DNA from: Terriglobia bacterium
Lineage (GTDB): Bacteria > Acidobacteriota > Terriglobia > Terriglobales > Acidobacteriaceae
Direction: 5' to 3'
DNA length: 64,000 nt
Assembly: GCA_020072845.1 (NCBI GenBank)
Contig: JAIQGF010000004.1
Location: 47,957 to 111,956 of the forward strand
Position numbers and translations under genes: made by a program. A model generated the notes under the pieces. The model had not been told where the DNA came from. It was given only the letters and a program-made list of their open reading frames with translations, and ran no database searches. Positions 1-8,832 of this stretch are shown one piece after another; the first letter of the stretch is position 1; each line of letters starts with the position of its first letter.

Positions 1-132
1 GCGGCGGCTGGGGTGGTTTTTTTTTATCGCACGCATCGAAAATTTGCGTTCACGGTGAGAGCGGCGCGCCCGCGAAGCGCCGCTGTTCGAGCACGCTGCG
101 GCTGAAAGCAGGCCGGAGCTGTGACTGGATAA

Positions 133-154
133 GTCCCTCGCTGCGCTCGGGATT
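133..154. repeat. Degenerate REP-like palindrome copy
   Basis: The block CCTCGCTGCGCTCGGGATT is a diverged version of the CCTCGCTCCGCTCGGAATGACA element found again near 24.5, 29.3 and 63.7 kb. It lies downstream of msrB, outside any convincing reading frame. Bases 1-160 otherwise hold a T-tract and GC-rich sequence in which I see no gene. Confidence 0.45.
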
Positions 155-160
155 TCGGCA

Positions 161-199
161 GCGGGCTCCCGCTTCGCTCACGCCCGCTAAGCGCCTCAA
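161..199 (-). repeat. REP-like hairpin at the 3' end of msrB
   Basis: Read on the minus strand this begins TTGAGGCGCTTAGCGGGCG and ends GGGAGCCCGC, so the GCGGGC and GCCCGC ends can pair as a hairpin. The same sequence, with a few substitutions, overlaps the stop codon of the acyl-CoA ligase gene near 27.2 kb, and a partial copy lies near 27.1 kb. Here the TGA of msrB falls inside the element. It may act as a transcript end or mRNA stabiliser; that is inference. Confidence 0.5.
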
Positions 200-609
200 C
201 TTATCTTCTTTTCCGGCGGGGGTATGAACTTCAGGGCGGCGGAGTTGATGCAGTGACGCATGCCGGTAGGCGCCGGCCCGTCCGGAAAAACATGACCCAG
301 GTGGGCCTCGCAGCGGGCACAGCGCACTTCGGTCCGCGCCATGCCAAAACTGCGGTCGGTCACCGTCCCAATGCTCTCTTCCTTCACCGGCGCGTAGAAG
401 CTCGGCCATCCCGTGCCCGAGTCGAACTTGGTCTCGGAGCTGTAGAGCGGCTCGCCGCAGCAGACGCAGGCGTACACCCCCGGGTCCTTGCGGTTCCAGT
501 ACTCGCCGGTAAAAGCCCGCTCGGTGCCATGTTCGCGGGTCACGTGGTACTGCTCGGGCGAAAGCTGCTTGCGCCATTCCGCGTCGGGTTTCTCTAGTTT
601 GTCGGCCAT
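196..609 (-). CDS. msrB: Peptide-methionine (R)-S-oxide reductase MsrB
   Basis: Reduces free or protein-bound methionine-R-sulfoxide using thioredoxin; a cytoplasmic repair enzyme, since no signal peptide is visible. The 137-residue length is normal for a single-domain MsrB. Two CxxC zinc pairs are present (CVCC near residue 49 and CARC near residue 98), followed by the family motifs [17 protein letters not shown] and the catalytic-Cys motif RHCINSAAL near the C-terminus. The active-site residue is Cys, not Sec. It ends about 10 bp from the multicopper oxidase stop in the same orientation and is probably cotranscribed with it. msrPQ, the periplasmic counterpart, lies about 20 kb away. The stop codon lies within a REP-like repeat. 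Confidence 0.96.
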   Translation of the reverse strand: MADKLEKPDAEWRKQLSPEQYHVTREHGTERAFTGEYWNRKDPGVYACVCCGEPLYSSETKFDSGTGWPSFYAPVKEESIGTVTDRSFGMARTEVRCARCEAHLGHVFPDGPAPTGMRHCINSAALKFIPPPEKKIS

Positions 610-619
610 GCTGCGGACC

Positions 620-1837
620 TCACGGCAATACCTGGTAATGCGTGGTCATGCCGCCGGTCATGTGGTCGGAGACGTGACAGTGAAACATCCAAATGCCGGG
701 ATTATCCGGCACCATGTCGGCGGTGACGAACGTAGCCGGCGATAGCGGCAGGATGTCGGTGCGCTGCCCGTTCACCGTGACCACGTTCCCGTGCCAGTGC
801 GGCGTGTGGAAGTTGAAGCCATCACCCATCGCGAGCAGGTACCAGCGCACGTGTTCGCCGACTTTCATGGTCATCATCGGCCCGTTGCCGTACAAATACC
901 CGTTGATCGTGAACTTGTGATTCACCAAGGCAAAGCCCTTGCCCAGCACCAGGTGCGCGTTGCCATCGGGGTCGGCGGGAACAAGCTCCAGCTTTTCGAC
1001 TGACTTGGGATCGCCGGCGTACGTATCTATGTTGTGTTGCTCGTACTGCGACTGGTTCTCGTCAATGATCATGAATAGCACAGCAAACTCGCGGTCCACG
1101 TCCTTGGGGCTGCCGTCGGCGCGCGCCATGCCCTTGCGCGTAATCACTAACGCACCTATCAGCCCGGCATTCACGTCCTTGGGCTCGTAGTTGTGCGAGT
1201 GATACAACCACACGATCGAGCTGGGATCATTCGGGCCCGGACCGGCGCGCTCCGGCACCTCCCAGGTGTAGGTGTGGGTCTCGTGAGGCGGCACCAGACC
1301 GCTCTGCTGCATGGTCAACCCCGGATACGGCGCCCCCTCCGAGTCTTTCTTGTAGGACACGCCATGCGGGTGCATGCCGTAGGGGTTCGACGTGTTATTG
1401 CGGAAGAGAATTTTGATCGTGTCGCCAACCTCGGCGCGGATCAGCGGCCCCATCAGGCCCAGGTGTTCCCACTCCGGAGGACGTTTCTTCAGGGTTGCGA
1501 ACGTGCCGTCGGTGTACTCGCGATACACGGCTTTGAGGTAGACCTTGCCGATGCGATTCTTGCCTTGTTCGACAAAGATCTTTCCGTAGGCGTCAAACTT
1601 TCCGCCGTCGTTCATGTGGTCTTGGTTGCTGGGCGCATAGTCCCACTCCACCTCGTCGGCGGCGATGTAGTAGGTGCGGACCTTGCCCGCTGCGGCGCGG
1701 TGCACGGTGCTCATCTTCTTGACTGGTACTGCCTTTGCAGGTTTCGGTGGGTCTTGCGCCGAGGCACTGAGAGCGGCGGCCCAGAGCAGCAGGCCACACC
1801 AGAGCAGCCACACGCGCGCGCGGGGATTCCTTGCCAT
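620..1837 (-). CDS. Secreted two-domain multicopper oxidase
   Basis: Laccase/ceruloplasmin-like enzyme expected to couple one-electron oxidation of a substrate (phenolics, Cu(I) or Fe(II)) to reduction of O2 to water. All four copper-ligand motifs are present in the 405-residue protein: HPHG near 155, HSH near 215, HTPHWHG near 350 and [12 protein letters not shown] near 392. The last carries the T1 Cys-His-Met ligands, so T1 copper is in domain 2. A signal peptide follows MARNPRAR (hydrophobic to about residue 27). I chose the start preceded by AGGAGG at 8 bp; an upstream in-frame start would add 34 residues of non-signal sequence. The substrate cannot be told from sequence. Divergent from the next gene. 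Confidence 0.9.
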   Translation of the reverse strand: MARNPRARVWLLWCGLLLWAAALSASAQDPPKPAKAVPVKKMSTVHRAAAGKVRTYYIAADEVEWDYAPSNQDHMNDGGKFDAYGKIFVEQGKNRIGKVYLKAVYREYTDGTFATLKKRPPEWEHLGLMGPLIRAEVGDTIKILFRNNTSNPYGMHPHGVSYKKDSEGAPYPGLTMQQSGLVPPHETHTYTWEVPERAGPGPNDPSSIVWLYHSHNYEPKDVNAGLIGALVITRKGMARADGSPKDVDREFAVLFMIIDENQSQYEQHNIDTYAGDPKSVEKLELVPADPDGNAHLVLGKGFALVNHKFTINGYLYGNGPMMTMKVGEHVRWYLLAMGDGFNFHTPHWHGNVVTVNGQRTDILPLSPATFVTADMVPDNPGIWMFHCHVSDHMTGGMTTHYQVLP

Positions 1838-1998
1838 TTTGCCATCCTCCTGACAAATGTGCGGGTGGTGAATTCTGCTCCGGGAAGCTCCCGGAAGGCA
1901 AGCAAGCTTTTCGGCCCAAGGCGGCGAGCCGGCGCTCATTTTTTGTGAGTTCCTCTGCGGGCATTTAGGTTCATAATGACGGCCCCGGAGGTAGAACC

Positions 1999-2544
1999 AT
2001 GGCCACTGCCCTGTTCATCCTGGCGCTGCTGCTGCAGGCCCCGCCGGCGGCGCCCGGTCCGGTAACGATCTTGGCCGAATTGAAAAAGGAAATCACGTCC
2101 CGCCGCTCCCACGCCGGCCAGGATGTACGGCTGGTCGTGACTGAGGACATCCTCGCCGCCGACGGCTCGGTGTTGATTCCGTCCGGCGCCAAGCTTTCCG
2201 GCAAGATTGCCGTCGCACACAAGCGTAGCGGCAACGAGCCGGCGGCGCTCGGCTTCGTCGTGGACAAGGCTGAGTGGAAGGACGTCAGCATTCCCCTGAA
2301 CGCCACCCTCGAGCGATTACAGGCGCTGGGCAGCACCGATTCGTCCGCCTGCGGGCCCAACCTCAACCGCGGCGGCCTATCCGCGTGCGGAGGCTCGTCA
2401 ACCAATTTCGTGCCCGTGCCTTCGGATTGCAGCGTGGAGAAGGTGGACGACCCTGGGCAGATGGCGGTCGTCTGCAAGAAGCGCGAGGTCGAGTTGGGAC
2501 GGGGCTCCATCTTTATGCTCAAGAACAGCCCGCCGAAGACATAA
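1999..2544 (+). CDS. Secreted hypothetical protein
   Basis: Function not recognised. The 181-residue product starts with a short hydrophobic stretch ending in a Pro/Ala-rich cleavage-like region. It continues with a beta-rich segment containing LIPSGAKLSGKI and a Cys-containing second half (Cys pairs in SSACGPN, SACGG, SDCS, VVCKK) that could form disulfides outside the cytoplasm. GGAGG sits just before the ATG. The middle segment resembles a stretch of the 46.0-46.8 kb protein (MIRAGSRMSGRV followed by a strand ending in INTSLRAL), so the two probably share a domain. It is divergent from the multicopper oxidase and about 95 bp upstream of the OsmC gene. Confidence 0.7.
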   Translation: MATALFILALLLQAPPAAPGPVTILAELKKEITSRRSHAGQDVRLVVTEDILAADGSVLIPSGAKLSGKIAVAHKRSGNEPAALGFVVDKAEWKDVSIPLNATLERLQALGSTDSSACGPNLNRGGLSACGGSSTNFVPVPSDCSVEKVDDPGQMAVVCKKREVELGRGSIFMLKNSPPKT

Positions 2545-2639
2545 TCGGCCGGTCCGCTCGCGTGCTGTGAGGCCCAACGCCGCACCGATGGCGTGTGCGG
2601 CCGAGTCACAGCGCGCGTTGATACGTTGCGAGGTGAACC

Positions 2640-3119
2640 ATGGGCGAAGTGGTCTATGTATCGAATGTGAAGATTGAGCGGAAGTCGGGGCCCTTGCGCG
2701 TGGCGGAACTCCCGGGCGAATCGCAGCCGGTCAGCTTCAGCGTGCACGGCGCCATTGCCAAGCACTATGGACTCGACCCCGCCCGGCTGAAGGAATCGCA
2801 TGCCGCGACCATCGACTACGTGGTCGCCGGGCTGGGCGGTTGAATGCTCGGCACATTTGCCGGTGCGCTGGATGCGCGCCAAATCGATGCCAAGCATGGC
2901 CGCCTGATTGCCGAAGTCAGGGGCGAAATCGAGGAGTCCGATGACAAAGTGCTGGTCATCCGCCGCGTGCACGTGCGCTTCCTGCTCAAGGCCGCCGAGG
3001 ACGTGCGTGACACCGTGGAGCGCGTGCACTCGGTTTACAAAGACAAGTGCCCGGTGTACCGCAGCCTGCGTCCGGCATTCGAGATCACATCCGCTTACGA
3101 ACTTGTGGCCGAAGCCTGA
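2640..3119 (+). CDS. OsmC-family peroxiredoxin-like selenoprotein (UGA = Sec68)
   Basis: OsmC/Ohr-fold proteins detoxify organic hydroperoxides using two redox cysteines. Here a 67-codon frame ends in GG-TGA and is followed in the same frame, with no gap, by a 91-codon frame starting MLGTFAGALD. Together they make one complete 159-residue OsmC protein. In the family the residue at this position is the conserved peroxidatic Cys (GGC followed by M/L), so the TGA replaces exactly the catalytic codon. The resolving Cys is kept in DKCPVY (residue 137). Both halves keep coding character, no frameshift is needed, and a SECIS-like hairpin lies just downstream. Sec decoding is therefore much more likely than a pseudogene. 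The start follows GCGAGGTGAACC. Confidence 0.85.
2855..2884 (+). promoter_or_regulatory. Bacterial SECIS-like hairpin of the OsmC gene
   Basis: GGTGCGC and GCGCGCC form a 7-bp stem (one G-U) closing the loop TGGAT. A flanking ATTT/AAAT pairing is separated from it by a GCC bulge. The loop begins 25 nt after the TGA at 2841-2843. Bacterial SECIS elements are known to place a small apical loop containing G roughly 16-37 nt after the UGA, so distance and shape fit. The hairpin is inside the coding sequence, as expected for SelB recognition. Confidence 0.7.
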
Positions 3120-3131
3120 AATTAGGAAGTA

Positions 3132-3155
3132 GGCGTTGGGCGTTGGGCGTTGGGC
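3132..3155. repeat. Intergenic 7-bp tandem repeat
   Basis: Three head-to-tail copies of GCGTTGG lie in the gap between the convergent OsmC and permease genes. It is one of several intergenic short-period repeats in this window, each with a different unit. No hairpin or promoter is evident. Confidence 0.7.
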
Positions 3156-3156
3156 T

Positions 3157-4599
3157 TTAGGTCCCCTGCTTGCCAAAGGGCCATTCCTTCCGCCGCAGCG
3201 AGCGCACCATGTACACCACGATACCGGCGATCAAGAGAACCACCGCGTACCGGATTTCCTTCAGGAAATTTTTTCTTTCCACCAGCACAAACAGGAATCC
3301 CATCGTCGCCAGCAGCGCGGGCACCGGATAGAGCCACATGCGGAACGGCCGCGGCAGGTCGGGACGCCGCACGCGCAGCACGATTACGCCCACGGTCTGG
3401 AACAAGAACTGGATCATGATGCGGATGACCACCAGGGCGGCAATGATGTCGGCCAACCGCAGAAAGCAGGCGGCAATCGCAACCGCCCCCAGCGCCAGCA
3501 TCGAAATGTGGGGAAATTTTCCCTTGGGATGCAGGCGCGCGAACGCCCGGAAGTAGTTGCCGTCGAGCGCCGCCGCGTAAGGAACACGCGAGTAGCCAAG
3601 CAGCAGCGAAAACACCGACGCGAACGCCGTCCACATGATCAGCACCGTCACCAACCGCGCCGCCCACGGGCCGTAAATCCTCTCCATGAACGTGGACGCC
3701 ACGTAGAAGCGCGTTCCCGAATGTGCCGCCGACTGCAATTCCTGCCAGGGCAGCACGCCCACAATGCTGATGTTCATCACCACGTAAAGGCAGGCGACCA
3801 GGGCGATGGAAAGCAGAAGCGCGCGCGGAATCGTGCGCCCCGGGTCCTTCACTTCCCCGCCGAGAAAGCAAATGTTGTAGTAGCCCCAATAGTCGTAGGT
3901 CGCGACCAGCATGGCGGAGCCGAGTCCCAGGAAAAATTCCGGCGACAGGTGGAACGCACCCGCCGGGAAGCTGAAGGCGCGCGCGGCGTCGAAGTGGGTC
4001 AGACCGGCGAAGATGATCCAAAGAACGGTGCCGATGACGCCAACCCAAAGCAGGCGCGAGATCCACCCGACAACGGTGATTTTGCGGTACAGCAACAGGA
4101 CGGCGGCGATGACGCCGGCGATGGCGACCAACGTTCCGGCAGTGACCACCACGCGCGCCTCCAGCGGGCCCAGCAGCGGCAGTACCAGGCGGAAATCGTG
4201 GCCGGCAAGCGTGCGCTCCAGCGCCGGCCAGTAATAGCTGCCGTACTGCGCCAGGCCGATGCACCCCGACGCAATGGAGAGCGGCGCGCTGAACGAGAGC
4301 TGCCAGATAAACAGGAAGGAGAGCAGCCGCCCGAGACGTTGCGGCCCGTAGATTTCCTTCAGGTAGCGGTACGAACCGCCCGAGCCCGGCAGCGCGGCGC
4401 CGAGTTCGGCCCAGACCAGGCCGTCACACATGGCGAAGAAGGCGCCCAGAATCCAGCCCAGCATCGCCTGCGGGCCGCCCATCGCGCTGACGATCAGCGG
4501 CATGGTGATGAACGGCCCCACCCCGATCATGTCAATCATGTTCAGGGCCGTGGCGTTGACCAGGCCGACCCCGCGAATCAGCTCGCGGTCATTTTCCAT
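3157..4599 (-). CDS. APC-superfamily amino acid permease
   Basis: Inner-membrane amino acid/polyamine transporter of the APC superfamily. The 480-residue product has about twelve hydrophobic segments. TM1 carries GVGPFITMP, like the unwound-helix substrate motif (G-x-G-x-F/I), and GLVWAELGAALPGSGGSYRYL matches the conserved TM2/TM3 region of APC permeases. Substrate cannot be inferred. The ATG chosen overlaps the end of the PIG-L gene by 11 bp; an in-frame GTG 15 bp further upstream is possible. Neither start has a clear Shine-Dalgarno, which suggests translational coupling. It is the last gene of the run that begins with the his genes, although a his role for it is unproven. Confidence 0.9.
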   Translation of the reverse strand: MENDRELIRGVGLVNATALNMIDMIGVGPFITMPLIVSAMGGPQAMLGWILGAFFAMCDGLVWAELGAALPGSGGSYRYLKEIYGPQRLGRLLSFLFIWQLSFSAPLSIASGCIGLAQYGSYYWPALERTLAGHDFRLVLPLLGPLEARVVVTAGTLVAIAGVIAAVLLLYRKITVVGWISRLLWVGVIGTVLWIIFAGLTHFDAARAFSFPAGAFHLSPEFFLGLGSAMLVATYDYWGYYNICFLGGEVKDPGRTIPRALLLSIALVACLYVVMNISIVGVLPWQELQSAAHSGTRFYVASTFMERIYGPWAARLVTVLIMWTAFASVFSLLLGYSRVPYAAALDGNYFRAFARLHPKGKFPHISMLALGAVAIAACFLRLADIIAALVVIRIMIQFLFQTVGVIVLRVRRPDLPRPFRMWLYPVPALLATMGFLFVLVERKNFLKEIRYAVVLLIAGIVVYMVRSLRRKEWPFGKQGT

Positions 4600-7336
4600 G
4601 TCCGCTGGCGTCACCGCCGATGGTGCCGCCGCTCACTTTCTGCTGTGCGGCGCTCGCGCTCAGCAGGTTGACGAACAGTCGCACCGCCCCCGGCACTCCC
4701 GCCGGCAGTTGCCGGAAGAACGCGTAACCGGTGTAGATGTACAGTCCCTTGCCGTAGGGCGCGACCAGCAAGCCGCCCTCGCGCGGCGGCTCGCCGGGAT
4801 CGTGCGAGGCCAGCAGCGGCTTGAATTGCGGGTCCCACGAGCTCATGAAATATAAGCCGCGCTCTTGTACCCACCCGGCGAAGTCGCTCGCCGCAATGGG
4901 GTTGGGAGAGTGGAAGATGGGGTTCGCGGTATCGAGAATCTGCACCGGCGCTTCCTCCACCGTCACGCGCTCGTTGCTCAGCGATGCGGGATAGGGCGTG
5001 AAGTGGCCGGAGTTAAACACGCCGATGGAGGCGTTGTACTGCACGATCAGCGTTCCCCCGTTGTGGACGTAATCGAGCAGGCGCCGGTTGTACTCGCGAA
5101 CATCAGTGCGCACGTCGTAGGCGCGGATGCCGAGCACCACAGTGTGGAAGCGGCTGAGATTGCCCGCAGCCAGTTCGGCGGGCGTGATGATCTCGACGCG
5201 CACCCCCAGTTGCTGCAGCACGGTCGGGATTTCGTCGCCCGCGCCCATCACGTAGCCGACACGCAGGTCCGCAGGCACCACCACATTGACGGCGCTGATC
5301 TTCTGCACCGCTGGGCGGTAATAGTAGAAATCGCCGATGTCGTGCCGGCCGATGATCTCATAGCCTTCCTTGTACTGCTTGCCCTCGTGGTCGAGCACGG
5401 CCTGCAGTGTGACCACACCCTCGCGCAACTCGCCCGGCGTGACATCAAAAGCAAAATTCTTAGAGCCGCCCGCGGCCGTGAAATCCGCCGGCTGCGATTG
5501 CGGCGTGACGCGCCATCCCACCGGCGCCTGCAAGCGCACCGTGCCGCGCGCCGCGCCATTCACGTCGTTGCGCACGCCGACCGTCACCGAGATCGGACCG
5601 CTGCGGTGGGTGGATGTGACCTGCACCGGCGGATCCACTTCGACCGAAAGCGGTGGGCCCACTGCGAGCGGCCGCTGGGACTGGCCGTAGGTCGGATCAA
5701 CGTACTTCACCAGCACCGGCGCAGCGATCTCGCTCTGTGCGCCGGCGATCTCGTACACCGCCCGCGCGCGCAGCGGCGGCGGCGGCAGCGGCAGGGTTGC
5801 GTCTGTGGGATCGTCGATCGTGTAGACCGCCTGCTGCGGGTTTTCGCGGTGCCAGTACGGCCGCGTGTAACGCGCATCACTCGGCACGGTGACGCGAAAT
5901 TGCGCCCAAGCCTGATCGTTGGAAACCAGCGTGCGCAGGTCGGATTTCAGCTTCGCCGCCTGCCATCCCGCCGGCACCTCCAACTCGATGTCCTTCGCCG
6001 TCACCGTCTGCCGGCCTCGATTGTAGAGCCGCGCCGTGACCGTGAACGTCTGCCCCGGCACCGCCATCAGGAACGTCTCTTCCTGCTGCTCTTCCTTCTC
6101 TTCATGCCGGAAAAATCCCAGGAACGATTGCTGCCGCTCGGGGTCAACCGAGGCATCCAGTTCCATGCCGAGTGCGAAGTTGACCGCCTCCTGAAATTGA
6201 TTTCGCTTGGTCCGCAGCTCGGTCAATACGCTGGCCTTGGTAGCGGGCGAAAGTTGCGCCCCGTTGACCTGCGGGATCAGTGTCTCAAGTTGCTGGAGCC
6301 CGTTCAGCAGCGGCGGCGCCGAGGTCGACGGATCGTTCACCTTGAACACCGCCACGGCGTCGTCCACCTTCTTAGCGATCGCTGCCAGTGCAGGACGCAG
6401 GAATGGCGCCTTCGCTTCCTCACTTCCCAGCCGCGAAGCAAGCCCGGGCAGCGTGGTGTCAACGCCGTCGAAGAAGCTGCTTTCGGTTCCGGTGGCCGCA
6501 GGAAGCACCGAATCCACCAGCTTGTAGGTGCGGAAAAGATTGCCCGGCGCATTGTAGAAACCGCCGACTCCCTGCGACATCTGGTGCCTCAATCCCTCGG
6601 TGGCAAACTGCGCGTACGACATGCCCAGGAGCGGGTCGTAGGTGCCGACGTTCAACCGCAGGTTCGGGTTGTCTTCCCCGCGCACGTTTCCGATGTACAG
6701 CTTCTTCGCCTGCCACGGCCGCAGGCCTTCCCGGATCTGCTCGGGAAACCGGTTGGGATCGGCGGCAGCGCGAAATGCTTCGCGCGACAGAATGCCCGCG
6801 GCCTGGTGATTACCGTGGCCGTCGCGCCCGCTGCCGTCAAATCGCGAGACGATTACGTCCGGCCTGAAGGTGCGGATCACGCGCACCACGTCGGCCAGCG
6901 CCGTGTCGTGCCCGCCCCATTTCTCGAAAGTCTCTTCCGATGACTTGGAAAAACCGAAATCCGCAACCCGCGTGAAGCGCTGCTCGACACCGTAGAACCG
7001 GTCGGCTTCGAGCAGCTCGAGCGTGCGCAGGATGCCGAGTTCGTCCAGCAGCGCGGCGCCGAACTTGTTCTGTCCGCCCTCGCCGCGGTTCAGGGTCAGC
7101 ATCACCGTCTCGGTGCCCTGGCCGCGCGATTCGTATACCAGCATGCTGCCGTCGTCGTCGTCCGGATGTGCGGTGGTGTGCAGCAGGCGTGCGGTGCTGC
7201 GCAGGCGCGCGAACATCTGCGCCAGCGCGTCAGAACCGCGGTCCTGGGGAGGAATTTCTTGCGCAGCCGCCAAGCCGCAGGCGAGCGACAACAACAACAC
7301 AAGACTAATCAGACTGGACCGCAAGCCGTGGACCAT
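4589..7336 (-). CDS. Secreted PIG-L family deacetylase with amidotransferase-like C-terminus
   Basis: Large 915-residue exported protein. A signal peptide (GLRSSLISLVLLLSLACG) is followed by a PIG-L/LmbE metal-dependent N-deacetylase domain with the zinc motifs AHPDDDDG (about residues 55-62) and GHGNHQ (about 175-180). The middle part is beta-rich, probably Ig/FN3-like. The C-terminal 200 residues (VGYVMGAGDEIP..., YNRRLLDYVHNGGTLIVQYN) resemble a class I glutamine-amidotransferase-like fold. Substrate is probably an N-acetyl sugar. The start has a strong GAGGAGAGAGG just upstream. It lies 63 bp after hisA on the same strand and overlaps the permease, so it may be cotranscribed with the his operon. 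Confidence 0.85.
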   Translation of the reverse strand: MVHGLRSSLISLVLLLSLACGLAAAQEIPPQDRGSDALAQMFARLRSTARLLHTTAHPDDDDGSMLVYESRGQGTETVMLTLNRGEGGQNKFGAALLDELGILRTLELLEADRFYGVEQRFTRVADFGFSKSSEETFEKWGGHDTALADVVRVIRTFRPDVIVSRFDGSGRDGHGNHQAAGILSREAFRAAADPNRFPEQIREGLRPWQAKKLYIGNVRGEDNPNLRLNVGTYDPLLGMSYAQFATEGLRHQMSQGVGGFYNAPGNLFRTYKLVDSVLPAATGTESSFFDGVDTTLPGLASRLGSEEAKAPFLRPALAAIAKKVDDAVAVFKVNDPSTSAPPLLNGLQQLETLIPQVNGAQLSPATKASVLTELRTKRNQFQEAVNFALGMELDASVDPERQQSFLGFFRHEEKEEQQEETFLMAVPGQTFTVTARLYNRGRQTVTAKDIELEVPAGWQAAKLKSDLRTLVSNDQAWAQFRVTVPSDARYTRPYWHRENPQQAVYTIDDPTDATLPLPPPPLRARAVYEIAGAQSEIAAPVLVKYVDPTYGQSQRPLAVGPPLSVEVDPPVQVTSTHRSGPISVTVGVRNDVNGAARGTVRLQAPVGWRVTPQSQPADFTAAGGSKNFAFDVTPGELREGVVTLQAVLDHEGKQYKEGYEIIGRHDIGDFYYYRPAVQKISAVNVVVPADLRVGYVMGAGDEIPTVLQQLGVRVEIITPAELAAGNLSRFHTVVLGIRAYDVRTDVREYNRRLLDYVHNGGTLIVQYNASIGVFNSGHFTPYPASLSNERVTVEEAPVQILDTANPIFHSPNPIAASDFAGWVQERGLYFMSSWDPQFKPLLASHDPGEPPREGGLLVAPYGKGLYIYTGYAFFRQLPAGVPGAVRLFVNLLSASAAQQKVSGGTIGGDASGHGK

Positions 7337-7399
7337 CCTCTCTCCTCGGAACACACGAGTATAAAGAAGATGAGCCCGCGGCTACGAGCGCTTCACAAA

Positions 7400-8074
7400 T
7401 CAGGCCTTCATCCGGCCGGTGTAGATGGCCATGCCGACCACGGCATCCACCCGCATCGCGTCCAGCACATCCACTTCTTCCTGCGAACAAATGCCGCCGG
7501 CGACGATCAACTGGCGCGAGGTGGCGCGGCGCAATTCGCGTACCACGTCGAGCGGGATGCCCTGCATCAGCCCCTCGGTCTCGATGTGGGTGTACAGAAA
7601 CCCGCCGCAGTAAGGTTCCACTTCACGCAACATCGTGACCGGTGTCATGGCCGCGAGTTCACGCCACCCGTGCACCGCGACTTTGCCGCCCCGGGAATCG
7701 AGCGCCGCGATAACCCGGTCGGCGCCGACGGCTTGCGCCAGTTCCGCGGCGAACGCGGTGTTCACGTCGTTGCCCCGCACCAGGGCCGAGCCGACGATGA
7801 TCTTTCGCGCCCCGGCAGCCAGGGCCTCCTGCGCTGCTTCCACGCTGCGAATACCTCCGCCGACCTGGCATGGCAGGCGCGACGTGAACCGCGTCAGCAG
7901 ATCGCGGTTGCTGCCGGTTCCGATTGCCGCGTCCAGGTCGATCAACTGCACCATCGGATAGCCGGCGAAGCGCTCGATCCAGGCATCGAAATCGGAGAAC
8001 TCCAGCGCCTTCCGCTCTCCCTGGACCAACTGGACGATCTTCCCACCCATCAGGTCAATCGAAGGGATCAGCAC
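7400..8074 (-). CDS. hisA: ProFAR isomerase HisA
   Basis: Catalyses the Amadori isomerisation of ProFAR to PRFAR, the fourth step of histidine synthesis. The 224-residue TIM barrel has the first catalytic Asp in IPSIDLMGG, the second in AALDSRGG, the phosphate-binding loops VGGGIRS and VAGGICS, and the essential Thr in LYTHIETEG. The start is a GTG preceded by GGTGAGG at 5 bp, overlapping hisF by 7 bp; no ATG gives a correct N-terminus. The usual Asp after YT is His here, but the catalytic Asp-Asp-Thr set known from Thermotoga HisA is intact, so it should be active. Confidence 0.95.
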   Translation of the reverse strand: MLIPSIDLMGGKIVQLVQGERKALEFSDFDAWIERFAGYPMVQLIDLDAAIGTGSNRDLLTRFTSRLPCQVGGGIRSVEAAQEALAAGARKIIVGSALVRGNDVNTAFAAELAQAVGADRVIAALDSRGGKVAVHGWRELAAMTPVTMLREVEPYCGGFLYTHIETEGLMQGIPLDVVRELRRATSRQLIVAGGICSQEEVDVLDAMRVDAVVGMAIYTGRMKA

Positions 8075-8832
8075 GGAAACCTCACCGGGATCGAGGCGGC
8101 TTGCAACTCCTGCTTGAGCTGGCGAATGTCGTGGATGCCAAAGTGGAAAATCGAGGCGGCTAAAGCGGCGTCGGCGCGGCCCGCCTGGAACACTTCGACA
8201 AAATGCGCCACGCACCCCGCTCCGCCGGAGGCGATCACCGGAATCGACACCGCCGATTCGATGCCAGCCGTGAGTTCGCAATCGAACCCGGCGCGCGTGC
8301 CGTCGCGGTCCATGGACGTGAGCAGGATCTCGCCCGCCCCGCGCTGTTCCGCCTCGCGCGCCCAATCCACCGCCGTGCGGTTGACCGGCGTCCGTCCGCC
8401 AGAGACATGGACCTGGTGATGGCCGTCACCGTGCGCCTTGGCATCGATGGCGACGACCACGGCTTGCGACCCGAACCGGCCGGCAATTTCCGTGATCAGC
8501 TCCGGCCGGCGCACGGCGGCGGAGTTGATGGCGATCTTGTCGGCGCCGGAATCGAACACGGCCGAGGCTTCGTCCAGCGAACCGATACCGCCGCCAACCG
8601 TAAAAGGAACGAACAGTTCGCGCGCCGTCCGGCGGACGGTTTCCAGCAGCGTGCCCCGGCGCTGGTGCGTGGCGGTGATGTCGAGCAGAACAATTTCATC
8701 CGCGCCCCCGGCGGCATGCGCGGCCGCCAACTCGGCCGGATCGCCGGCATCGCGCAGATCGAGAAACTGCGTGCCCTTCACCACGCGGCCGGCGTCCACG
8801 TCGAGGCATGCGATGATTCTCTTGGTCAGCAT
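8068..8832 (-). CDS. hisF: Imidazole glycerol phosphate synthase cyclase subunit HisF
   Basis: Uses ammonia from HisH to close the imidazole ring, giving IGP and AICAR. The 254-residue length is normal. The TIM-barrel landmarks are present: first catalytic Asp in IIACLDVD, second in VVAIDAK, and phosphate loops TVGGGI and IASGGAG. The canonical VVKGVNF appears as VVKGTQF. The gene overlaps hisH by 7 bp and hisA by 7 bp, consistent with translational coupling and stoichiometric HisH:HisF production. Confidence 0.97.
   Translation of the reverse strand: MLTKRIIACLDVDAGRVVKGTQFLDLRDAGDPAELAAAHAAGGADEIVLLDITATHQRRGTLLETVRRTARELFVPFTVGGGIGSLDEASAVFDSGADKIAINSAAVRRPELITEIAGRFGSQAVVVAIDAKAHGDGHHQVHVSGGRTPVNRTAVDWAREAEQRGAGEILLTSMDRDGTRAGFDCELTAGIESAVSIPVIASGGAGCVAHFVEVFQAGRADAALAASIFHFGIHDIRQLKQELQAASIPVRFPC

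Noticed and set aside
2640-2843. OsmC gene read as two separate genes or a nonsense-mutated pseudogene
   Set aside because: The stop is a TGA on the catalytic Cys codon, the phase is unbroken, both halves keep conserved residues and a SECIS-like hairpin follows; decay would not be expected to pick this codon.
3136-4671. Plus-strand frame opposite the permease
   Set aside because: Gln/Arg/His-rich translation typical of antisense to a membrane protein; no motif.
4865-6943. Long plus-strand frame opposite the PIG-L gene
   Set aside because: No conserved motifs and repetitive His/Arg composition; shadow of the minus-strand gene.
7400-8074. Loss of HisA activity because Asp after YT is His
   Set aside because: The catalytic residues known for Thermotoga HisA (two Asp and the Thr) are all present; the replaced residue is not among them.
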